Assembly (NCBI GenBank): GCA_035384565.1
Contig: DAOOIT010000060.1
Span: 1-34,397 of the forward strand
Length of the DNA: 34,397 nucleotides
Reading direction: 5' to 3'
Origin: Planctomycetota bacterium
Lineage (GTDB): Bacteria; Planctomycetota; PUPC01; DSUN01
Position numbers and translations under genes: made by a program. The first letter of the stretch is position 1, and every line of letters starts with the position of its first letter. Positions 23,100-29,093 of this stretch are shown piece after piece. The notes under the pieces were generated by a model, which was not told where the DNA came from, did not search any database, and saw only the letters and a program-made list of their open reading frames with translations.

Positions 23100-23519
23100 C
23101 TAGCGCTTGGAGAACTGGAAGCGGGCGCGGGCACGCTTGCGGCCGTACTTCTTGCGCTCCTTCTCGCGCGAGTCGCGCGTCAGGAAGCCCTCCTCCTTGA
23201 GGCGCGCGTGGGCCTCGCGGTCCACCTTCACCAGCGCGCGGGCCACGCCGAGCAGCATGGCGCCGGCCTGGGCGGCCACGCCGCCGCCCTGGATGGTGGC
23301 CAGGACGTCGTACTTGTTGGCCGCCTTGACGGCGCGGAGCGGCGCGCGCACGGCGTTCTGGAGGCGCTCGATGGGGAAATACTCGTCGGCCTCGCGGCCG
23401 TTGACGAGGATGCGGCCGGTGCCGCGGCGCAGGCGCACGCGGGCGACCGCGGTCTTGCGCCGGCCCGTGCTCCAGCACAGGTCGGCGGCAGCAGCGGTGG
23501 GGGCAGCGGTGGTGGACAC
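23100..23519 (-). CDS. rpsI: 30S ribosomal protein S9
   Basis: Small-subunit ribosomal protein whose C-terminal tail reaches the P-site tRNA. The 139-residue protein has the S9 hallmarks. STGRRKTAVARVRLRRGTG is near the N-terminus and IQGGGVAAQAGAM is in the middle. KYGRKRARARFQFSKR ends in the invariant SKR. GTG at 23519 has AAGGAG 7 nt upstream (23527-23532). It follows rplM by 19 nt, the usual bacterial pairing, and is followed by a strong terminator. A short Ala/Thr-rich N-terminal stretch (about 12 residues) precedes the conserved part. Confidence 0.98.
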   Translation of the reverse strand: MSTTAAPTAAAADLCWSTGRRKTAVARVRLRRGTGRILVNGREADEYFPIERLQNAVRAPLRAVKAANKYDVLATIQGGGVAAQAGAMLLGVARALVKVDREAHARLKEEGFLTRDSREKERKKYGRKRARARFQFSKR

Positions 23520-23538
23520 GCGGGGTCTCCTTCGTGGG

Positions 23539-23973
23539 TCACGTCACGTCGAGCGGCTGGGGGTTCTGCGCCGCGTGGGGATGGTCGGCGCCGGCGTAGA
23601 TCTTCAGCTTGCGGAGCATGTGGCGGCCCAGCGGGCTGTGGGGCAGCATGCGCCGCACGCTCTCGCGGATCACGAGGTCGGGCTTGGTGGCCATCACCTC
23701 GCGCATCGTTCGGCTCTTGAGGTGGCCGGGCCGGCGCGACAGGGTGAGGTACTGCTTCTGGTCCAGCTTGCGGCCCGTCACCCGCACCTTGGCCGCATTC
23801 AGCACGATCACGAAGTCGCCCGTGTCCACGTGCGGCGTGAAGGTGGGGCGGTGCTTTCCGCACAGGACGGTGGCCACGCGGGTCGCCAGGCGGCCCAGCA
23901 CCTTGCCGTCGGCATCCACCACGTGCCACTGCCGGGCAATGTCGCCCGCCTTGGCCATAAAGGACTTGGTCAT
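23539..23973 (-). CDS. rplM: 50S ribosomal protein L13
   Basis: Early-assembly large-subunit protein. The 144-residue product has the L13 core. This runs WHVVDADGKVLGRLATRVAT, then GDFVIVLNAAKVRVTGRKLDQK, then a YLTLSRRPGHLKSRTMREVM region and RMLPHSPLGRHMLRKLKIYAG. ATG at 23973 has GGAG 7 nt upstream. The open frame extends to 24063 across the promoter, so a longer start is not credible. It heads the rplM-rpsI operon. Confidence 0.98.
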   Translation of the reverse strand: MTKSFMAKAGDIARQWHVVDADGKVLGRLATRVATVLCGKHRPTFTPHVDTGDFVIVLNAAKVRVTGRKLDQKQYLTLSRRPGHLKSRTMREVMATKPDLVIRESVRRMLPHSPLGRHMLRKLKIYAGADHPHAAQNPQPLDVT

Positions 23974-24016
23974 CTGGTCACTCCGATGATGTCGCCTCGG
24001 ACCTTGGGAACCCCCA

Positions 24017-24045
24017 ATTCTACCGATCCAGGCCCCCGGAGTCAA
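24017..24045 (-). promoter_or_regulatory. Promoter of rplM-rpsI
   Basis: On the minus strand TTGACT (24045-24040) and TAGAAT (24022-24017) are spaced by 17 nt. Transcription should start near 24010, leaving a ~36-nt leader. It lies back to back with the tRNA promoter. Confidence 0.8.
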
Positions 24046-24056
24046 CGATCTTTTTC

Positions 24057-24085
24057 TTGACAACCCGAAGCGGAGTGGCTAGACT
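24057..24085 (+). promoter_or_regulatory. Promoter of tRNA-Leu
   Basis: TTGACA (24057-24062) and TAGACT (24080-24085) are spaced by 17 nt, about 17 nt before the tRNA 5' end. Its -35 box is only 11 nt from that of the divergent rplM promoter. Confidence 0.75.
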
Positions 24086-24102
24086 ATAGGACCCTGCCCC
24101 GA

Positions 24103-24190
24103 GCCGAAGTGGCGGAATTGGCAGACGCGCTAGGTTCAGGACCTAGTGGCCGTTAAGGCCTTGGGGGTTCGAGTCCCCCCTTCGGCACCA
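24103..24190 (+). tRNA. tRNA-Leu (anticodon CAG)
   Basis: The acceptor stem GCCGAAG/CTTCGGC (24103-24109, 24180-24186) is followed by discriminator A and an encoded CCA (24188-24190). The anticodon stem CTAGG/CCTAG encloses the loop TTCAGGA, which gives CAG. A long class II variable arm (GGCCGTTAAGGCC) and the T-arm GGGGGTTCGAGTCCCCC complete a normal tRNA-Leu that reads CUG. Confidence 0.97.
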
Positions 24191-24558
24191 CCCCTGAGTC
24201 TCCATCCCCCCTTGCTTCCGGGAACGGCACTGAGCCGAGGCGCTTCGCGCCCTGGGCCTGTGGAGCGCCGGGGCTGGCCGGATCGCGGCGAGGGCCCTCC
24301 ACAGGGGGGCGAGGGCACCGGAGCCCCAGCGTGCTGGCCGAGGAATCCGGTGCAGGAGGCCCAGCGCGAAACGGGCCGTTGGGTCGGCCCCCCGGACGCG
24401 CTCAGGGGCTTGCGCCGAGTGGTTCACGACCGGAAAGCGGCTTGCGTGGCAAGCGGCGGCTGTGCTAGGCTGGGGATGGTGCCAGCCGGCGCCCATCGCG
24501 TCGTGCGGACGGCTGGCGGTGTTCTCGGTCTCTGCTTGCTTCGCAAGGAAAACGCCCT
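24191..24558 (+). other. Intergenic stretch after tRNA-Leu
   Basis: No gene is supported; long frames here are compositional. No clear terminator follows the tRNA. A possible promoter for the next gene is TTGCGT (24442-24447) with TAGGCT (24466-24471), spacer 18 nt. The match is weak. Confidence 0.4.
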
Positions 24559-27042
24559 GTGAAACGCAGCCTGTCGTGTCTCGCCCTCTGCCTGGCCGTG
24601 GCCGTCTCCGTGTTCGGCGAGGACGAGTACCTCGTCAACTACATGATGTACCCCGAGGGCACGCCGGGCGTGAACCGCGTGACCTCGAAGCACTTCTGCG
24701 TGGTCTACGGCGACCACGACAAGAAGGGCCTCTGGTCGAAGGAGATGGCCGAGGGCACCCTGCGCAACCTGGAGGCGCTCTGGACCGTGTACGTCGAGAA
24801 GCTCGGGTGGACGCCGCCCAGCGAGTGCCGCGACCCGAAGGCCCCGTTCCACCACAACGGCAAGAAGTACAAGGCGAACCTGATGGTGCTGATGACCGGG
24901 CTGCCGAAGCACGGCGAGGGCGGCGGCGCCTGGATGAGCGGCCACGAGGGATTCGCCTATCTCATGCTCGATTCCGCCTACCTGCGCGTGGACCCGCCGA
25001 GCTGGGCCACGCCCCACGAGTTCGGCCACGTGATGGAGATGCATCAGAAGGGCGGCTTCTGCAACAACCCGTGGTCGGGCTGCTGGTGGGAGACGTACGC
25101 CAACTGGCTCCGCGAGCGCTACCTCTACGACCCCGCCTACCCCAAGGCCCCCGAGACCGACTTCTGCTGGCCCTACCTCGAGACCTGGCAGATGGTGTGG
25201 CCCCACGGCCGCAACTTCTACCACTGCTGGCTGTTCCCCCACTACCTGGAGGAGAACCCCGACAAGCTGCCCGCCTATGGCACAGGCTTCAACAGGCGCA
25301 TCTGGAACGAGTCGCTCCAGAACGAATACCCCGTCCACACCATCATCCGCCTCAGCTCGCTCGACACGTTCAAGGCGGCGCTGGGCCGCTTCGCGGCCCG
25401 CATGGCCACCCTCGACCTCCAGCAGCAGCGGATCTACCTCGAGAAATTCGGCAAGGAGATGAACGACTACCGCCGCCGCACGCTCTACACCGAGCTGAAG
25501 CGGGTGCCGGACAGGGCCGGCTGGTGGCGCGGCCCCATCGAGCACGCCCCGCAGCAGATGGGCATCAACGTCATCCAGCTCGTGCCCGAAGCCGGCGAGG
25601 TGAGGGTGACGTTCGAGGGGCTCGCAGAGCCCGAGCGAGGTTCCGACTGGCGGGCCGGCCTCGTCGCCGTGGACGCCCAGGGCCGCGCCCGCTACTCCCC
25701 GCTCTGGAGCCGGGGCGCGGGCACCCTGAAGCTCCAGGCCGACGAGAAGACGCTCTATCTCACCGTGGCGGCCACGCCCGACCGCTTCGAGCCGGTGAAC
25801 CTCAACGCCGCGACGGAGCAGCCCTACGAATCGCACCCCGGCCGCGCCCGCTTCCCCTACGAGGTGCAGATCGAAGGCGCGCGGCCCTGGGAGACCGTCC
25901 CCACGCCTCCCGCCGATGTGAAGGGCGGCAGACACCCGAACGGCGGCGGCTTCGTGGCCGACACGGCGAGGGTGGATGACACGGCCTTCGTCGGCCCCAA
26001 GGCCCTCGTCCTCGGGCGGGCCAAGGTGCTTGGCTCGGCCCGCGTCGAGGACCACGCCGTCGTGCGCGACGAGGCGACCGTGCAGGATCGCGCCGTGGTG
26101 CGCGGCCACACGACCGTGACGGGCAAGGCCGTGGTGAAGGATGACGCTCGCGTGGGCGGCTACGCCTGGCTTCAGGAGGGGGCCACCGTGGCCGACCACG
26201 GCAGGGTCCTGGAGCACGGCGTCGTGGGCGGACGCGACGCCCTCGTCGCCGACTACGGCATCGTCAAAGGCTGCGCCTGGGCCTACGGCAAGGTCATCGG
26301 CACCGGCATGGCCGACGGCGACTTCAACACCGGCTCCACGGTGGCGAAGGGCGTGGCCTTCAGTTGGTGGTGGGGCACGCCGAAGGAGGCCCAGACCTAT
26401 GCCGATCAGCGGCCGGGCGTGGCCAACCTCTACGCGGCCTACGACTTCGCCGCGCCCAGCGCCTGCTACGCCCGCGACCGCTTCGGCGTCACCCACGGGA
26501 TCCTGCGCGGGGCGCCCAGGTGGCTCGAATCCCTCGAGGGGCGCCAGGGCGTCCTCACCCTCGATGGCAAGGACCAGTACGTGCTCCTGGAGGACTCGCT
26601 GTCGGGCTTCCAGGACATCGAGATCCGCTGCTTCGTCCGCTGGGACGCGGCGGCCGGCCTCCCGCCTGTCGGCCCCGTCTGGTGGTTCGGCGCGGGCGCC
26701 GAGCAGTGCATGTACCTCACGCCCTCCAACGCCAACGGGAAGCTGGCCTACGTCATCCGCAAGGGGGGCAAGGTCGAGACGCTCGAAGGCCCCACGGCCT
26801 TGCCCGGCGGCTCGTGGCAGCACGTGCGCCTGGCGCTCAGTGGCGACAAGGGCACGCTCTACGTCAACGACAAGCCCGTCGCTGTGGGCAAAGTTACGCT
26901 GAACCCTGAGGACATCCAGGCGCCCGACGTGAACACGACCCCCACCGGCGGCTACATTGGCCGCGGAACGATCGGCGGCCAGGAGCGCTGCTTCGCGGGG
27001 GCGATTGACGACTTCGAGGTCTACTCCTCCGCCACAAGATGA
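24559..27042 (+). CDS. Exported zinc metallopeptidase-like protein (Svx/AvrXca, DUF6055-like) fused to hexapeptide beta-helix and LamG-like domain
   Basis: The 827-residue protein has a Sec signal (1-20). A peptidase-like domain (about 25-330) carries HEFGH (153-157), the zinc-binding HExxH motif, followed by WWE (176-178) whose E178 may be the third ligand. The surrounding CNNPWSGCWWETYANW resembles the Svx/AvrXca virulence-protein family. A beta-sandwich linker follows (about 345-450). Hexapeptide repeats of left-handed beta-helix type (about 468-570; ARVDD, AFVGP, ALVLG, AKVLG and so on) come next. A concanavalin/LamG-like domain (about 625-827) ends the protein. GTG at 24559 has AAGGAA 8 nt upstream. 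It lies 12 nt before the phosphoesterase gene, so the two are co-transcribed. It may cleave or process extracellular glycoproteins; the substrate is unknown. Confidence 0.82.
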   Translation: MKRSLSCLALCLAVAVSVFGEDEYLVNYMMYPEGTPGVNRVTSKHFCVVYGDHDKKGLWSKEMAEGTLRNLEALWTVYVEKLGWTPPSECRDPKAPFHHNGKKYKANLMVLMTGLPKHGEGGGAWMSGHEGFAYLMLDSAYLRVDPPSWATPHEFGHVMEMHQKGGFCNNPWSGCWWETYANWLRERYLYDPAYPKAPETDFCWPYLETWQMVWPHGRNFYHCWLFPHYLEENPDKLPAYGTGFNRRIWNESLQNEYPVHTIIRLSSLDTFKAALGRFAARMATLDLQQQRIYLEKFGKEMNDYRRRTLYTELKRVPDRAGWWRGPIEHAPQQMGINVIQLVPEAGEVRVTFEGLAEPERGSDWRAGLVAVDAQGRARYSPLWSRGAGTLKLQADEKTLYLTVAATPDRFEPVNLNAATEQPYESHPGRARFPYEVQIEGARPWETVPTPPADVKGGRHPNGGGFVADTARVDDTAFVGPKALVLGRAKVLGSARVEDHAVVRDEATVQDRAVVRGHTTVTGKAVVKDDARVGGYAWLQEGATVADHGRVLEHGVVGGRDALVADYGIVKGCAWAYGKVIGTGMADGDFNTGSTVAKGVAFSWWWGTPKEAQTYADQRPGVANLYAAYDFAAPSACYARDRFGVTHGILRGAPRWLESLEGRQGVLTLDGKDQYVLLEDSLSGFQDIEIRCFVRWDAAAGLPPVGPVWWFGAGAEQCMYLTPSNANGKLAYVIRKGGKVETLEGPTALPGGSWQHVRLALSGDKGTLYVNDKPVAVGKVTLNPEDIQAPDVNTTPTGGYIGRGTIGGQERCFAGAIDDFEVYSSATR

Positions 27043-27054
27043 AAGGACACAGGC

Positions 27055-28101
27055 GTGAAGGTGACCGGACGATTGACCCTTGCCGGCCTCCTCTTCGCGG
27101 CAGCACTCTGCGCGCCGACGCGGGCCGCAGAGAAGCCCCCACGCGACGTGACCTTCATCTCGACCTCCGACTCCCACTACCGCGAGGCCGAGCGCAAGGC
27201 GCAGAACGAGCGCAATCGCCTGACCATCCTGGAGATGAACGACATTGCCAAGCGCCTCTGGCCCGAGAAGCTCGGCGGCGACGCCATCGCGCCCCCGCGC
27301 GGCGTGGTGATGCTCGGCGACTGCATTGACGACGGCGACCGCGTGGTGGACGGCCGACACGTCTCGCCCGAGCAATACCGGGCGTTCGTGGCCGACTTCG
27401 GCCTCGACGGCACCGACGGTGCGCTCAAGTTCCCCGTCTTCGAGACCTGGGGCAACCACGACGGCCCGCCCGAAGGCCAGGAGAAGCAGGGCTTCAGCTT
27501 CCAGGCCAACCTCAAGAAGCGCAACCAGGCCCGCAAGGCCAAGGGCCTGATCTCCAACCTGTCGGAGAACGGCCTGCACTACTCGTGGGACTGGGACGAC
27601 GTGCACTTCGTCCTGCTCGGGCTCTACCCGGCCGACCAGCAGCGGGAAGGCGTCCGCTACTCCCCCGTGTGGCACGACCCGCAGGGCGCGCTCACCTTCC
27701 TCAAGAGGGACCTGGCCGAGAAGGTCGCCGGCAGCGGCCGGCCCGTCGTCCTCATGAGCCATTGCGGCGTGGATACCGATTGGTGGGTCCCCGCCGATTG
27801 GAAGGACTTCTACGACGCGGCGAAGGCCTACAACGTCGTCCTCTACCTCTATGGCCACAGCGGCACCGGCCTGCGCGAGTGGGCGCCCGAGGGCGAGCCG
27901 AAGCGGTGGCAGGCCATCAACGACGGCCAGACCACGAGCGGCTTCTTCGTCATCCAGATCACCGCCGACCGCCTCCGCGCCGCCTATCGCTGCAAGGAAG
28001 GGGTGAAGGTCACGCGCAACCCCGATAAGACCGAGTCTTATGAGTGGGACGGCACCTGGGGCTGGCGCTTCCCGCTCGACAGGAAGCTTGGCGGCCCATA
28101 G
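27055..28101 (+). CDS. Exported calcineurin-like metallophosphoesterase
   Basis: The 348-residue protein has a Sec signal (1-24, LAGLLFAAALCAPTRAA). The metallophosphoesterase motifs are in order: D39-x-H41 (STSDSHY), GD at 88-89 (MLGDCIDDGD), GNHD at 133-136, H236 (LMSHCG) and GH at 267-268 (YGHSG). All dimetal ligands are present, so hydrolysis of a phosphomono- or diester in the periplasm or outside the cell is likely. It resembles the MPE proteins often found among planctomycete and Lentisphaerae glycan genes. GTG at 27055 has AAGGA 7 nt upstream and follows the peptidase gene by 12 nt. The substrate is unknown. Confidence 0.9.
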   Translation: MKVTGRLTLAGLLFAAALCAPTRAAEKPPRDVTFISTSDSHYREAERKAQNERNRLTILEMNDIAKRLWPEKLGGDAIAPPRGVVMLGDCIDDGDRVVDGRHVSPEQYRAFVADFGLDGTDGALKFPVFETWGNHDGPPEGQEKQGFSFQANLKKRNQARKAKGLISNLSENGLHYSWDWDDVHFVLLGLYPADQQREGVRYSPVWHDPQGALTFLKRDLAEKVAGSGRPVVLMSHCGVDTDWWVPADWKDFYDAAKAYNVVLYLYGHSGTGLREWAPEGEPKRWQAINDGQTTSGFFVIQITADRLRAAYRCKEGVKVTRNPDKTESYEWDGTWGWRFPLDRKLGGP

Positions 28102-28197
28102 CCTCCTCCTGGGGTTCTCGCGCTCGGGCTGGGCCGGGCACCCTGCGTGGCGGCCATCGCTGACTGCCCGTTGACAGCCCCTTGCCACCCGCCGCGC

Positions 28198-28226
28198 TTG
28201 ACTCGGCGCCGCAGGTCCGCTAACGT
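28198..28226 (+). promoter_or_regulatory. Promoter of the Cys-rich lipoprotein gene
   Basis: TTGACT (28198-28203) and TAACGT (28221-28226) are spaced by 17 nt. Transcription from near 28233 leaves a leader of about 80 nt before the ATG at 28315. Confidence 0.6.
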
Positions 28227-28314
28227 GTGAGGCAGACGCATGGCCCCTGGCGCCATGGATTCTCAGGGACGCGCCTGTTGCCAGGGAGAGGCGGCCCCCG
28301 AAGGAGGCGGAACG

Positions 28315-28767
28315 ATGCGCAGAGGTCTCGCTGTGGCTCTGGCTGGCGTCCTCGCCGTGGGGCTGGTCGTGGGCTGCGACGAAGGCGCGCCCACCCCTGC
28401 CCCGACGCCCAAACCGAAAACCGGCCCGGCGAAGGTAGGCACGGCGAAGACGGCGCCGGCGAAGGCGGAAGCGAAGGCGAAGGCCCCGGCCCCAATCACC
28501 CTCTGCGGCAAGTGCGGGCAGGTGAAGGGCTCGGAGGACTGCTGCAAGGCCGGCGCGGAAGCCTGCCAGAAGTGCGGCCTGGTCCTCGGCTCGCCCGGCT
28601 GCTGCCGCATCAAGAAGGGCGACGACGTGACGCTGTGCCGGGCGTGCGGCCAGGTGAAGGACTCGGCCGAGTGCTGCAAAGCCGACGCCGTGAAGTGCGA
28701 GGGCTGCGGGCTCGCTAAGGGTTCGCCCGGCTGCTGCCGCCTCAACAACCTCATGACCGTGAAATAG
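28315..28767 (+). CDS. Cys-rich lipoprotein with four CxxCG-x7-CC units
   Basis: The 150-residue protein has a lipoprotein signal ending LVVGC (C21). A Pro/Lys/Ala-rich linker follows (22-60). Four short units then begin at C64, C84, C108 and C128, each fitting C-x2-C-G-x3-(G/D)-S-x2-C-C-(K/R). Units 1 and 3 (GQVK type) and units 2 and 4 (GLxxGSPGCCR type) pair up, so the gene arose by two rounds of duplication. The sixteen regularly spaced cysteines suggest metal or cluster binding, or redox, at the membrane. I recall similar uncharacterised planctomycete proteins but no function. The ATG is fixed by AAGGAGG 7 nt upstream (28301-28307). It is probably a single-gene unit. Confidence 0.85.
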   Translation: MRRGLAVALAGVLAVGLVVGCDEGAPTPAPTPKPKTGPAKVGTAKTAPAKAEAKAKAPAPITLCGKCGQVKGSEDCCKAGAEACQKCGLVLGSPGCCRIKKGDDVTLCRACGQVKDSAECCKADAVKCEGCGLAKGSPGCCRLNNLMTVK

Positions 28768-29093
28768 CCCTTGCCCTCGCACGATGGTCGGCCGCGTGGC
28801 GGGGGGACACGCTCTTCTCCTACGTCTCTGCGAAGGGCAGCCAACGTGAACCGCCGACTGGCCCATTGCCCGAGCGCGAGCCTGTAGCGCCCGTGCTTCT
28901 CTCCTCCCATGGCCACAGGCGGTGGTGCGGAACGCCACTGTAGAGGACCGGCTACACGCGGCTTCCGCCCCCTCGGCCCTCGGAGCCCCAGCGGCTCACG
29001 GTGCCCCCGGCAGGTTCCAGAGCCGCTTATATTCGACGGGCTATCCGCTGGGGCATCTGCGGCCACGAGCCACCGGTTCAAGGAGACGCGACA
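28768..29093 (+). other. Intergenic stretch before the GH-A-like gene
   Basis: No gene is seen. A TATATT at 29028-29033 could be a -10 box but has no matching -35. Short GC-rich inverted repeats are present without a T-tract. Confidence 0.4.

Noticed and set aside
25963..26270. Hexapeptide repeats as evidence of an acyltransferase
   Set aside because: The repeats are inside a peptidase/LamG fusion and no acyltransferase catalytic His context is visible, so I treat them as a structural beta-helix.
24424..28938. 1504-codon minus-strand open frame
   Set aside because: It crosses three well-supported plus-strand genes and their gaps, and its translation has no domain-like pattern.
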